DNA of 64,000 nt from Anomaloglossus baeobatrachus (GCF_048569485.1 NC_134360.1:205629792-205693791); one strand, 5' to 3'; positions 35,857 through 46,732 are shown, counted from the first letter of the stretch. Program-made: numbers and translations. The notes: generated by a model not told the origin, from the sequence alone.

Positions 35857-36816
35857 TTAAAGGGAACCTGTCATCAGAAATTTAGCTTGAAACCTAAAAG
35901 TTTCCCCCTATGCAGCTCCTGGGCTGCATTCTAGCAAGGTTCCTGTACTATTTGTGGCCCCTTTTAAACCAAATTAAATACTTTATAAACTTGTACCTTT
36001 TGCTATGTAAATTTTGTAAATCGTCCATGGGGGCGGGCTCTGTGGTGACCGTTGCTGTTCCTCCAGCAGATTTATGCCGCCCCCCAACGCTGAATTTCAT
36101 ATCTCAGGACGCCGCCCCTGGTTGCCCGTGGTCCCGCGCATGCGCTGTGCGACTGTAGCGGTACTGTGCACTGTGTGCACGTGTGACCGCTGGTGACGTT
36201 TGGTGCAGGCACGAGGTTATGGGCGGTGCTGTGAGTGTCATCAGCAAGTGCCGCCCATAACCTCGTGACCGCACTTTCCCCTCTTCCTCCAGCGTTCTGC
36301 GCAAGCGCTTGCTGGCCAGATGACCCGACGTCACCTCTTTCCCATCTTGCCCTGCTGCAGGGTAAGATGGGAAGGAGGTGAGGTCGGGTCATTTGGCCGG
36401 CGAGCGCTTGCGCAGAACGCTGGAAGCAGTGGGGGAAAAGCGCGTCCACGAGATTATGGGCGGGCACTTGCGATGCAATCACAGCGCCGCCCATAATCTC
36501 GTGCTTGTGACACACGTCACCAGCGACCCTGGCGTGGGCGGCACATCGGGTGCAGTGGGCGGCGTCCTGATGGATGAAATGGAGCGTGGGGGGACGGCGT
36601 CAATGTGCTGGAGGAACAGCAACGGACGCAAAAGAGCCCGCCCCCATGGACGATTTACAAAATTTACATAGCAAAAGGTACAAGTTTATAAAGTATTTAA
36701 TTTGGTTTAAAAGGGGCCACAAAAAGTACAGGAACCTGCTAGAATGCAGCCCAGGAGCTGCAGAGGGGGAAACTCTTAGGTTTCAAGCTAAATTTCTGAT
36801 GACAGGTTCCCTTTAA
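35857..36816. mobile_element. 960-bp fold-back element with TTAA ends
   Basis: The whole element is an inverted repeat centred near 36350. TTAAAGGGAACCTGTCATCA at the left is matched by TGATGACAGGTTCCCTTTAA at the right. The arms keep pairing inward (for example GGTACAAGTTTATAAAGTAT near 36677 with its complement near 35975), and GCGTTCTGCGCAAGCGCTTG near 36291 pairs with its near-complement around 36410. No gene is seen in it. Confidence 0.9.
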
Positions 36817-36978
36817 GTTTATAGTTTACAGCTCGTTGCTTAGGTAACGGACACCTCTGCAATCTCAGCAGTGGCCGGATTCCTAGGCATTGACCGTTTT
36901 GCTTTAGAGCTTTGTTAGCACTTCTCTGAAGTTGGCTGCATGCGTCTATCTCCAGTGTTCTCACGCTCCTCCGATGTT
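36817..36978. repeat. Dispersed repeat interrupted by the Penelope-like element
   Basis: This segment (CCTAGGCATTGACC, TTTGCTTTAGAGC, CTCTGAAG) resembles about 4500-4700. It continues after the Penelope-like insertion at 42141 (GCAGCGGTAAAGCG). The family is unknown. Confidence 0.5.
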
Positions 36979-37265
36979 AGAACAATCAAACATTCCACAG
37001 AAGGCATAGAAACAAATATGAACCAGGTGGAGGAGCCACCCCAGGTTCACAGCAGCTCAAAGAGCATTTCAAAGAAAGGAGAACACGAGCAAATATGCTG
37101 AAAAAAGTTCATAGATTTTATTAAATAGAATTTTAAAGTGCAAGTGCAAACATTCACAATGATGATACAAAGATTAAAAGGAAGAGGGGATAGGAACAGA
37201 TGGTAAAGGGCAGAACAATGGCCTGGTATGGACAGCAGGAAGATAATATTCACAAGCAGTAAAGC

Positions 37266-37765
37266 CAGAATCACTGGCACGTAAGCATCAGGATGAATGA
37301 ATACAATATTCAGAAAACGAAATGGCCCAAAACTCACTGGCAGTTGATAATCACAATGTAAAGATAATAGTATAAATGGTAGTATATATAGGCAAATTTG
37401 CCCAAATCACTGGTAAAGCACCATAACATTGGAAAAAGAGTATTTTGTCTCTGATGGGAATATGTATCTCTAAAATACCGGCATGTAAGCAGGGAGGAGA
37501 ATTTAAATAGACCAAATAGGTGTAAATGTGATACCCGTGAGAGGGAAAAAGACTTAACCCCAAATCCGCATTGGCCAGGTGCAGATAATGAGGAAAAGAA
37601 GATTTCACCTGAAACACGGTACCAGTCATAGGTCTATATGGTTTATAATATAATGTAGCCAAAATCACTGGCAAATAAGCATCAGGGGTATACCCTTATT
37701 GTAGATTGAGTGAATCCCCAGCAGAGACAAAGAACTCAAGTCACTGGCCAGTAAGCAAGGGGGTA
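37266..37765. repeat. Degenerate repeat motif in the Penelope-like 3' region
   Basis: TCACTGGCA followed by GTAAGCA or near variants occurs near 37271, 37333, 37405, 37476, 37663 and 37740. The spacing is often 62-77 bp. It looks like an old tandem array within the element's 3' untranslated part. Confidence 0.65.
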
Positions 37766-38104
37766 GGTATAAAAAGCAGCACAGAAACAAAACCTGTATA
37801 ATAAACAATGTCTGCAATAGTATGATATTAGACAATTTATGGGAGTATAAGTACATGCAACCCCATCAAAAACGGGGGATTGTATCATAATATATTAATA
37901 TCTATCAGAAATACTATGGCAGAGAGGCAAAGTATTTAACCAAAAACAGGTATAATCAGGAAAACTTAAGCCCAAATCAGTTTATCCCATGGAGAATGTA
38001 GGGGAGGCTAAAGAATCCATACAGGCATTTTCTGGAGAGTGAATCAAAAAAGCATTCAAACAATCCTCAATGAGGTGGTGACTATGGAGAACATTATACC
38101 TGGG

Positions 38105-38180
38105 TCCTGAGTCCGGTGGTGCAAAGAGGCCCGACGTACGTTTCGCGGCTTTAAGAAACAGTCGCTTGCCGCTTCATCAT
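38105..38180 (-). ncRNA. Hammerhead-like motif in the Penelope-like element
   Basis: On the minus strand (the sense of the RT gene), TGATGA plus A is followed by a five-pair stem GCGGC/GCCGC, then GAAA, the palindrome ACGTACGT, C and GGG. CCC upstream can pair with this GGG as stem I. The first core base is A rather than C in this copy. It lies about 0.75 kb downstream of the RT stop. Confidence 0.55.
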
Positions 38181-38911
38181 GGGGGAGAGTGAAGGAGAGT
38201 GCACATGTCCGGTCTGTGCGGCTCCTAAATACCACCGCGGAAATTGAACCGCGAATCAAAGTTCCGGAGTCAGGGAGGCGCATGCGCGGGACGGCCAGGA
38301 AAACGCCCCCCGTCTCGCACAGCCGGCAGTCAGGGAGTCAGGCGCATGCGCGGGAGCCCGAGCAACATTTGCCCAGACCCCCGCGCACGCGCGGACTCCG
38401 TCAAGACACCGGGGCACGGCCGGGAGGCGCAGGGCCGTCACGCGCATGCACACAAGACTCCGAAGACAGTGATTGGACAAGAGGAGGACGTGGAAACACA
38501 GGGGGAGACGGCAAAGTATACAAGTATACAGAAAAAGGCAAGATAATCATATAAGATAACATTAAGCCTAAAAAAGGACATATACCGCTACAATTTGTTA
38601 TAAGCTTAGGCTCAAAAATGAAAAGAACATTCCTCAGACAAAAGCACAAAACATGATATCGCCATAATAATAAATAGTAATAGTCTTTGCCAGAAAAATC
38701 CAAAGATGACGAATTGATGTGATGACGTCCATATTTGTTAGTAGATTTCAAAATATATCAGGTCCAGATCACTTCAGTAGGAGTCATGAGAGGACATGTG
38801 ACAAAAATAAAGTGAAAAACTAAAAACAAGAAGAATAGAAAAATAATTAAAAACAGAAGATTAAAAACCACAAACACCAGGCACTGATGAACTGGAAAAA
38901 CAGAGACATTA

Positions 38912-41900
38912 TTATAAAAATGAAGCAAAACTCAAGGTTTCATTCAGACCCTTTGGAGCAACCGAGTCCAAAGCCACAATCCATTTTGTTTCCCTTTGGG
39001 AAAGCATCTTTTTAATATTGCCACCCCTTATGCCACAATGAACTACGTCAATCCCCCGAATTTTCAGGGATCTCGGGTCACAATCATGAAATTTTTTAAA
39101 ATGGCGGGGTAGGGTTTTAAGCAAAGAAAAATCGTTCACTGTCCTGGCCGCGCCAATGTCCCGCACATGCTCTCTCACACGTACCCGTAACTCCCTAGAT
39201 GTAAGACCAATATAAATAAGAGGACAACTGCAGGTGGCATAATAGATAACATTAGTTGTACTACAAGAAATCCGGTGTCTAATCGAATAAGACCGTTGGG
39301 AGTCGGAACTGGTGAAAGAGCATGAGCGGACGACATTGGCGCAGGCAAGACAGTGCCCGCAGGGTATGCATCCCAAAGTGGGACCCCTAGAACCAAAAGG
39401 GTTAGGGCTTTTTGCAATGTAGTGGCTATGGACCAAACAGTCACTCAGGTTGCGGGCCCTACGGGCCGTGACCAGAGGAGCAGGAGAGAGAGACCGAGAG
39501 AGGATTGGGTCCGTTTGGAGAACGGACCAATGTTGTGCTAGGATATCCCGCATCCTTTGCCATTCTGAATTGTAAGTTGAGATAAAACGAGGATTTGGAT
39601 CAACAGAAGGACGTTTAGATGGCTGACTGATCAGTGAAATCCTGGGAGTATGTTTCGCCCTAAGGTAACCCTTTTTGATGCACCGACGACTATATCCCCT
39701 CTCCTCAAAACGTGTTTTAAGATCATTAGCCTGTGTTTCGAATTTGGCGTCCGATGAGCAGATACGCTTCATCCGGAGGAATTGCCCGGTCGGGATAGCT
39801 CTAATCGTAGATCCCGTATGTCCCGAGGAGGCGTGAAGGAGTGCATTAACTGATGTAGATTTCCGAAAAACATCAGTTTGAACACGTTGGTTGCCATCAA
39901 CTTCCAGAACAATATCCAGAAAATCTATACGACTAGAGCTATATTTATAGGTAAGTCTGATGTTATATATGTTAGAGTTTAAACACTGAATGAACGAGTC
40001 GAGCTGCTCCACCGTACCCTGCCAAAACATCAGAATGTCATCAATATATCTAATCCAGCACTGCGCCTGGGCAGCGGCCCGCACGCCATCGTCGCCAAAG
40101 ACCTGCCTCTCCCAGAACCCCAGGAACAGGTTGGCATACGAAGGCGCACAGGCCGCGCCCATCGCAGTGCCGCGCTTCTGAAGATAGAAGGAGTTCTTAA
40201 AAGTAAAATAGTTATGTGACAGGGCAAAGTTCAGCAGCTCGACTACAAGTTCATTCAGGTCAGGATCCCGACCGGACATCCCCAGAAAAAAGCGAGCCGC
40301 CCGGACGCCATCTTCGTGTCGTATACAGGTATATAAAGATTCCACGTCCATGGTAACAAAAAGTAAATCAGACTCCATTGAAATGCCGTCAACCCTCATG
40401 AGCACGTCCGTCGTGTCTTTTACATAAGACGGCAGTGATTCCACCGATGGTCTCAAGTAAAAGTCAATGAACCTGCACACTGGTTCACAAAAGCCGTCAA
40501 TGCCAGACACGATCGGGCGGCCAGGAGGGCTAACGGCATCCTTGTGGATCTTAGGGAGGAGATATAGCGTCGGCGACCTAGGGAACCTGACCATCAGACC
40601 ATCAAACATTTTCTTTGATATAATCCCCAAATCATGGGCTTTAGAGAGGATTTGTTGAAGTTTGAGGGAGAAGGAAGTGGTGGGGTCAAAGTCCAATTTT
40701 TGGTATGTCTCCTTATCTCTAAGTTGTTTAAAAACTTCTCTCTCATATTGTACCGTGGGCCAGATCACAATGTTGCCCCCCTTGTCAGCTGCTTTAAAGA
40801 CGACATCATCAAGTGACTGGAGTTCAGCAAGAGCATCTCTCTGTTTCTTTGTGAGATTATCATAATATCGCCGAGTAGAAATAGTCCTGAAATCCTCCAT
40901 AACAAGTTTGGTGAAGATTTCAACAGCCGGGCATACTGACAAGGGGGGGAACCTTGATGACCTGGAGTGGAGAAAAGTGGGAGACGTACCTGCATCATTA
41001 GTCTGTTCCGACAGTAACTCTTCAAGAACCGCAAGAGCTTCCCGTTCAGTGTCAGTCAAACTGTCCTGACCAACATCTCTCTTATTATGTAATTTCTTTA
41101 GAATGAGTTTCCTCGAGAAGAGGTACAAATCTTTTAGGGCTGTAAAATAATGGAAAGAATTGGTAGGAGAAAAGGACAGACCCAGGGACAAGACTTCGAT
41201 CTGGGCATCCGAGAGAAAATGACTAGATAAGTTAATTACCTGAAGTTTGTTTTTAGGTTTGCCATCCTGGGACTTGCCAGGGCCAGGTTTAGGAGGTCCG
41301 GGTCTTTTAGGGCCACTCCTAGTAGTGATACCTCTGGACTCATCTTTACTAAATGAACTTTCGGATGTAACAGAACGAGTGTCGTCCATGGAGCTACCCG
41401 ACCTCAGAGAAGCTGATCTGGACCGAATATTAGAACTGACACGGGATTGAGGTCGTGCTCTTGCGGCATTGGACTTCCATCTATAAACTCTATTATTTGT
41501 TTGATCAGCCAAATCTCTCTGGAATTTTTTGGACTTATATTCCACCACTTCCTTCTCACATTTCTGTGATTCCAAATCCATCTCCTCGTTAAATCTTTGT
41601 AAAAAGTCTTCTGATGCGTTAGACTTTATAATGCACAGAAGGTTATCCATCTCTGTCTCAATCTCCAATAAAGTAGAGCTGTTATGATCACGTAAAAGGG
41701 TCAGGAAACCCGTGGAACAAACGTGTGCAAACTCCTCCCACTTCGTCTTGAATTGGGTGTCCTCAACTTCAAAGGAAGGAAAAATCTGAACACGAAGGCC
41801 ACGGGGAACCAAATTTTTCTGAATATATTTATCCAGAAAAGCACGGTTGAGTAAGGTGCGTATACGTTTTTTTAGCAAAACCTTGAATTTAAATGTGGCA

Positions 41901-42070
41901 TCACGTATTTCAATTGTTGAAGAATTCTCTGATGGTATATCCCCATCCTCCTTAAGAGCATCATTAACATGTGTGAGCCACACAGAATCGTGGGCTCTAA
42001 AATCCATCATGGAAGAAGCTGTGAGAAACACAGAAATAGTTAGAACAATCAAACATTCCACAGAAGGCAT
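38912..42070 (-). CDS. Penelope-like RT with GIY-YIG-type endonuclease, 1052 aa
   Basis: One uninterrupted frame. Residues about 1-270 are unclassified, with a Ser/Arg- and Pro/Lys-rich basic stretch at 200-275. Residues 425-437 hold the Penelope-type motif FKAADKGGNIVIW. RT follows: LLPKIHKD (504-511), motif A TMDVESLYT (573-581), GTAMGAACAPSYANLFLG (634-651) and motif C RYIDDILMF (674-682). A Cys-rich linker CIPCGHCLAC (901-910) leads to the endonuclease with YIGLTSRELRVRVREH (953-968). This order is that of endonuclease-bearing Penelope-like elements; the Cys-rich linker suggests the Neptune or Poseidon groups. The first ATG lies inside the terminal repeat. A later Met (residue 21 or 22) could be the real start, because residues 7-20 are oddly hydrophobic. 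The catalytic residues seen are intact. Confidence 0.93.
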   Translation of the reverse strand: MPSVECLIVLTISVFLTASSMMDFRAHDSVWLTHVNDALKEDGDIPSENSSTIEIRDATFKFKVLLKKRIRTLLNRAFLDKYIQKNLVPRGLRVQIFPSFEVEDTQFKTKWEEFAHVCSTGFLTLLRDHNSSTLLEIETEMDNLLCIIKSNASEDFLQRFNEEMDLESQKCEKEVVEYKSKKFQRDLADQTNNRVYRWKSNAARARPQSRVSSNIRSRSASLRSGSSMDDTRSVTSESSFSKDESRGITTRSGPKRPGPPKPGPGKSQDGKPKNKLQVINLSSHFLSDAQIEVLSLGLSFSPTNSFHYFTALKDLYLFSRKLILKKLHNKRDVGQDSLTDTEREALAVLEELLSEQTNDAGTSPTFLHSRSSRFPPLSVCPAVEIFTKLVMEDFRTISTRRYYDNLTKKQRDALAELQSLDDVVFKAADKGGNIVIWPTVQYEREVFKQLRDKETYQKLDFDPTTSFSLKLQQILSKAHDLGIISKKMFDGLMVRFPRSPTLYLLPKIHKDAVSPPGRPIVSGIDGFCEPVCRFIDFYLRPSVESLPSYVKDTTDVLMRVDGISMESDLLFVTMDVESLYTCIRHEDGVRAARFFLGMSGRDPDLNELVVELLNFALSHNYFTFKNSFYLQKRGTAMGAACAPSYANLFLGFWERQVFGDDGVRAAAQAQCWIRYIDDILMFWQGTVEQLDSFIQCLNSNIYNIRLTYKYSSSRIDFLDIVLEVDGNQRVQTDVFRKSTSVNALLHASSGHTGSTIRAIPTGQFLRMKRICSSDAKFETQANDLKTRFEERGYSRRCIKKGYLRAKHTPRISLISQPSKRPSVDPNPRFISTYNSEWQRMRDILAQHWSVLQTDPILSRSLSPAPLVTARRARNLSDCLVHSHYIAKSPNPFGSRGPTLGCIPCGHCLACANVVRSCSFTSSDSQRSYSIRHRISCSTTNVIYYATCSCPLIYIGLTSRELRVRVREHVRDIGAARTVNDFSLLKTLPRHFKKFHDCDPRSLKIRGIDVVHCGIRGGNIKKMLSQRETKWIVALDSVAPKGLNETLSFASFL

Positions 42071-42140
42071 AGAAACAAATATGAACCAGGTGGAGGAGCC
42101 ACCCCAGGTTCACAGCAGCTCAAAGAGCTCCTCCGATGTT

Positions 42141-42583
42141 GCAGCGGTAAAGCGTTCTCTGTTTGCAGCATTGATGAGCGCACAGGTCAGGCCATCAGTA
42201 TAATCACGGTGCTGGTCCGAACTGTCAATCAGGAGTGCACCAAGATCAGCAGGTAGGAAGACTGGGTGATGGTGGACTCCTGAAGAAGAGATAAGACAAC
42301 CCCTTTAATGCATACATTTCAGCTCCAGTCTCAGCAACGTGTCATTCACTAGTGTCCTCCTTACTTGGTGCATCTGCCATGTGATTGTCGAAATAATCAA
42401 AGTTCCCCGATCTTCTCCCTCCTCCTCTGCGTCTTCTCTCTCCTTGGTTCTATCTGTGTCTGTTTTCATTTAAATGCAAGAAGTGACTCCTTGTCTCTAC
42501 TTATTCGTTGCTTTAACATGACAATTAACATTGGTAGACGTTACTGAGCTTACTGAAAATCACCAATGTGTCTTATTTTTCAG
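42141..42583. other. PRPF38A intron 1, 3' end
   Basis: The first part to about 42310 is the far half of the repeat split by the Penelope-like element. The remainder up to the acceptor of exon 2 shows nothing recognised apart from a pyrimidine-rich stretch. Confidence 0.5.
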
Positions 42584-42743
42584 CTGAGCTGGTGGTGGAT
42601 AAGGCCATGGAGCTGAAATATATCGGAGGGGTTTATGGAGGCAACATCAAGCCCACGCCGTTCTTGTGTTTGGCATTGAAAATGCTGCAGATCCAACCGG
42701 AGAAAGACATCATTGTGGAGTTCATAAAGAATGAAGACTTCAA
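42584..42743 (+). CDS. PRPF38A: PRPF38A exon 2
   Basis: It encodes AELVVDKAMELKYIGGVYGG followed by NIKPTPFLCLALKMLQIQPE, the conserved core of the PRP38 domain. The acceptor is TTATTTTTCAG and the donor TTCAA then GTGAGTA. The Lys codon is split with exon 3. The preceding intron carries the Penelope-like element. Confidence 0.97.
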
Positions 42744-43070
42744 GTGAGTAAGAAAGCAAGAAGTCACTTTAATATGTGCTTAAAGGGGGCCTCCATTTTC
42801 AGAACATTGGACTGGCAGAGCTATATTTCCATATTCTGGGGGTGCTGTAATTATACAGACCATAGACTTTGAGTGTAAATGGGGGAATTGCAGTGGTCTA
42901 AATGAAAGTGGGAGGTGGAGCGGTTACTTCTGGCAGCGAGGCCCAGGGTGTCGGAGGCCACTTTTTATATCGTGTTATATAAATGCTAGTGATCTGACCT
43001 GCAGAGACTACTTATTAGGGCTCATTCATACACTGCAGATTTTATCAATGTTTTGCATTAGTATTTTAAA

Positions 43071-43215
43071 GAGAACCTGTCGCCAGATTTGTCCCCTATA
43101 AGCTGCGGCCACCACCAGTGAGCCCTTATATACAGCGTTCTAGAATACTGTATATAAGAGCCCAGGCCGCTTTGTGTAACGTAAAAAAAGGTCTTTATTA
43201 TACTCACCTGTGGAG
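43071..43215. mobile_element. MITE fragment (family shared with 55648)
   Basis: AAAGAGAACCTGTCGCCAGA, GCTGCGGCCACCACCAGTG, CTTATATACAGC and TATATAAGAGCCCAGG are shared in order with 55648-55790. Only one end is seen here. Confidence 0.65.
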
Positions 43216-43428
43216 CGGTCTCGGTCCTATGCCTACTTTCTTCTTTCCATTGCTGTCGTCCTTCTTAATTCATGTGGAGGACGCATCTTGCGTGATCCAC
43301 ACAGCGTTCTCCATTGCGCACGCATACTGCTCCCTGCATTGCTGAGGGCACATCAAAGTATTGTGTGCATGCACCTGCATTATCTGACCTTTTCCTGCGC
43401 ATTACAATCCTGACACGGCATGGGCCGG

Positions 43429-44331
43429 GAGACGCTGGCCTTCCCGGATGCTCTGCCCCTGCCTGGAGACGCTGGCCTTCCCGGATGCTCTGCCCCTGCC
43501 TGGAGACGTTGGCCTTCCCGGATGCTCTGCCCCTGCCGGGAGACGCTGGCCTTCCCGGATGCTCTGCCCCTGCCGGGAGACGCTGGCCTTCCCGGATGCT
43601 CTGCCCCTGCCGGGAGACGCTGGCCTTCCCGGATGCTCTGCCCCTGCCGGGAGACGCTGGCCTTCCCGGATGCTCTGCCCCTGCCGGGAGACGCTGGCCT
43701 TCCCGGATGCTCTGCCCCTGCCGGGAGACGCTGGCCTTCCCGGATGCTCTGCCCCTGCCGGGAGACGCTGGCCTTCCCGGGTGCTCTGCCCCTGCCGGGA
43801 GACGCTGGCCTTCCCGGGTGCTCTGCCCCTGCCGGGAGACGCTGGCCTTCCCGGGTGCTCTGCCCCTGCCGGGAGACGCTGGCCTTCCCGGGTGCTCTGC
43901 CCCTGCCGGGAGACGCTGGCCTTCCCGGGTGCTCTGCCCCTGCCGGGAGACGCTGGCCTTCCCGGGTGCTCTGCCCCTGCCGGGAGACGCTGGCCTTCCC
44001 GGGTGCTCTGCCCCTGCCGGGAGACGCTGGCCTTCCCGGGTGCTCTGCCCCTGCCGGGAGTCGTTGGCCTTCCCGGGTGCTCTGCCCCTGCCGGGAGTCG
44101 TTGGCCTTCCCGGGTGCTCTGCCCCTGCCGGGAGTCGTTGGCCTTCCCGGGTGCTCTGCCCCTGCCGGGAGTCGTTGGCCTTCCCGGGTGCTCTGCCCCT
44201 GCCGGGAGACGCTGGCCTTCCCGGGTGCTCTGCCCCTGCCGGGAGACGCTGGCCTTCCCGGGTGCTCTGCCCCTGCCGGGAGACGCTGGCCTTCCCGGGT
44301 GCTCTGCCCCTGCCGGGAGACGCTGGCCATA
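43429..44331. repeat. 37-bp minisatellite, 24 units plus a partial
   Basis: The unit is GGGAGACGCTGGCCTTCCCG followed by GATGCTCTGCCCCTGCC. Units 1-9 have GGATGCTC and units 10-24 GGGTGCTC. Units 18-21 carry GAGTCGTTGG instead of GAGACGCTGG. Units 2 and 3 start TGG. The variants lie in blocks, as expected from local duplication. Because 37 is not a multiple of three and the unit lacks stops, long false reading frames appear on both strands. It lies in PRPF38A intron 2. Confidence 0.98.
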
Positions 44332-44370
44332 ATAAATGGTGCTGTGTGCTGAATCCATTCTTCCTTGCAG

Positions 44371-44492
44371 ATACGTGCGTGCATTGGGCGCTCTGTACAT
44401 GCGGCTGACTGGTACGGCCAGTGACTGCTACAAATATCTGGAGCCGCTGTATAACGATTACCGCAAAATCAAGACTCAGAACCGGAACGGAG
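44371..44492 (+). CDS. PRPF38A: PRPF38A exon 3
   Basis: It encodes YVRALGALYMRLTGTASDCY followed by KYLEPLYNDYRKIKTQNRNG, matching the human protein with few changes. The acceptor is TTCCTTGCAG and the donor ACGGAG then GTAACG. The 37-bp minisatellite in intron 2 ends about 40 bp before this exon. Confidence 0.97.
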
Positions 44493-45639
44493 GTAACGTT
44501 TCTGCAGTATTTGTATTATTTTACTGTTGATAACCATCCTTATAATATCTGCATTTCTGATGTAAATCATTAGCCATTCTAGTTTTCCTCGTGCGGTCAA
44601 TGCATGCAGGGTGTCTGCTGTGATTTTGTGTTGTGATGCTCTGTATTGTGATGCAGCCCAGAATTGCTGCAGATATTTTGCCTATAATACCAGTAATTGT
44701 GGAGAGGCTATTCAATTTCGACAGAACTTTATAATTTTTATCATCGCTGGAGTTTTTTTTTTCTTCTTCTACAAATCACTGAATCTTTTTCACAGCTATA
44801 GATTTAATAGCGTTCTACCTCCACTAGAGGGCAGTGATTGTATATAGATAGAGCTCAATAATACAGTATGCACTGAGCTCCCCCTAGTGGTGACAGATTT
44901 GAATTTACAAATCAATACAGGGAATTCTTTATCAGAAAACTGCCCCGACGACTAGAGAAATATTAGCTATACATTAATCATATCAACGTACTGCTTTGCA
45001 CAGAATGTATTTTTCAATTATTAATTTGTTTCTATGTGCAGAGTTAAGCAACTTTCTATATAGTCTTCATTATAGTCCTTTTTAGTTGAGTGACCTGCAG
45101 AAAGTTACTAATCGCTTGAGCTAATCTGTAGTTGGAGGAGAGCGTGTTGGACTTTCACATGTTTTATTTCTGATGGAAAATCCGCTGCTGTTTGTTAGGG
45201 GTATATTTCCTTTTATTGAGCACACATACATGTAGGATGGCTGGAGCCGATAGGATGAGTATTAAAGGGCTTGTCTGAGGCTGAATGATGTTATGAAGGC
45301 ATGCTCTCCATTCAGCACCTCTGCAGATCTACTCCAGGCTGCTCCAGACGTCTGCGCCGGCTATGCATTTACACACGTACTCTATTTTGAAATCGCCAGA
45401 ACCTGGAAAACATTTGATGACATGTTCTTCTAGTCACCTGCTGCCAATCATTGGTAGTCACCAAGACCGCTGCAACCTAACAGAGCAAAAATTGCTTCCG
45501 CACCCAATTCAGATCTGCAGAGCGCCTGTGCTGAATCCGCTGGGGTGTTAAACATATTCCCCCATTTACTGTTTTTAAAACCATTTGTGCCTAGTAAAAA
45601 AAATAAAAAAATAATTTCTGTGTTTGACAACCCCCTAAG
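44493..45639. other. PRPF38A intron 3, 5' part
   Basis: Nothing is recognised with confidence. Short AT-rich runs occur and a TTAAAGGG-like fragment lies near 45263. Confidence 0.5.
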
Positions 45640-46053
45640 TCTATGTGTGCACCCTAAGTCTGTGTGCACTAGAAAATGGAATTTTCTTAAGAAAATTCCG
45701 CACCCTCTGAAAGATTATCGCACCGGCGGCAAAAAAAACACTCAAAAACCGCATGCGGTTTTACCACGGCTTTGCTGCAAATTTTCTGCGGATTGTTCCC
45801 TGCAGTTGTTTTTTTTTTTTTGTTTTTTCTTTTGTTTTTTTTTTTACTATTATCTATGGCAAAAACGGCAGGTACCTGTGGAAAAGAAGTGACTAGCACA
45901 TTCTTTTTGCTGCAGAAATTCTGCAGAAAAACCTGAAGGGGAAAAAACTTTGCTGTGGAATGACTGCAGAAAGGTTATGAACGTTTTCTGCAGCAATTCA
46001 TGCAGCAAAACTGCGGTAAATCCACAGCAAAAACCGCAGCGTGTGCACAAGAC
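45640..46053. mobile_element. Harbinger-like MITE, degraded
   Basis: The ends GTCTATGTGTGCACC and the inverted GCGTGTGCACAAGAC, with internal GCAGAAATTCTGCAG and AAACCGC repeats, resemble the MITE at 29203. It directly abuts the TTAA-type MITE at 46055. Confidence 0.5.
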
Positions 46054-46054
46054 C

Positions 46055-46408
46055 TAAAAGGATCTGTCACCAGGTTTTTGTCCCCCCATCTGAGAGCAAC
46101 CTAATGTACGGCCAGAGACCCTGATTCCAGCAGTGTGTCACTTACTGAGCTGTTTGCTGCCATTTTGATACAATCGCTGTTTTTTCTGCTGCAGATCTTG
46201 CAGATATACAGAGCTCATGAATATGGTGGACTACCTGCAGCACGCCAAGTAGTCCTGTAATGATAATGTCCGGCTGATTAAACAGTGATTTTTATCAACT
46301 ACACTAAGCAGCCCAGTAAGCGACACATCACTGCAATGAGGATCACTGCCCCTACATTATGCCGCTTTCAGATTAGGTGGCAAAAACCTGGTGACAGATT
46401 CCCTTTAA
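46055..46408. mobile_element. TTAA-type MITE (same family as 33312)
   Basis: Left GATCTGTCACCAGGTTTTTG and right CAAAAACCTGGTGACAGATT are inverted, followed by CCCTTTAA. The inner arms (GGTTGCTCTCAGAT-type and ATCTGAGAGCAACC-type) also pair in part. Confidence 0.8.
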
Positions 46409-46646
46409 GCTGCTTGTGCATGACCACATTTTGGAGGAAACCTAAAAACCGCCATCCAAAATCCTGTTTCTTTGGTCAGATGCTACCTATTTGTATTACG
46501 AACACCTGTGTCTGTGGTTGTAATGAAGACATGAGCCACGCTGTTCTGTGATTTTTTTTTTTTTTTTGACATACAGCTTTACTAACCTGATCCATACGGC
46601 TTTCCAATGAATAAACAATCTATTTGTGTGATTTTTCACCTCCCAG

Positions 46647-46732
46647 AATTCGAGCTGATGCATGTAGATGAATTCATAGACGAGCTCCTCCACAGTGAGC
46701 GGATCTGTGACGTTATATTACCTCGCCTACAG
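46647..46732 (+). CDS. PRPF38A: PRPF38A exon 4
   Basis: It encodes EFELMHVDEFIDELLHSERI then CDVILPRLQ, the end of the PRP38 domain. The acceptor is CACCTCCCAG and the donor CTACAG then GTATTTAT. DIRS copy E begins about 290 bp downstream in the next intron. Confidence 0.97.

Larger units (their letters stand above)
36979..42126 (-). mobile_element. Penelope-like retroelement, full length
   Basis: The 5148-bp element has a 14-bp target-site duplication (GCTCCTCCGATGTT at 36965-36978 and 42127-42140). Its ends share an 85-87 bp direct repeat (from 36979 and from 42042), as in Penelope-like pseudo-LTRs. It contains one open frame (38912-42070), a long 3' region with repeats and a hammerhead-like motif. 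It runs antisense to PRPF38A in intron 1. The near-identical end repeats and unbroken frame suggest a recent insertion. Confidence 0.93.

Noticed and set aside
42280-42310. Fourth hammerhead core near CTGAAGA
   Set aside because: There is no GAAAC and no second stem within a plausible distance.
43429-44331. CRISPR-like array
   Set aside because: The units are contiguous without spacers and the context is a vertebrate intron.
43314-44408. Long open frames of about 300-364 codons on both strands
   Set aside because: They are translations of the 37-bp minisatellite. The unit has no stops and its length is not divisible by three, so several frames stay open. There is no protein family match.
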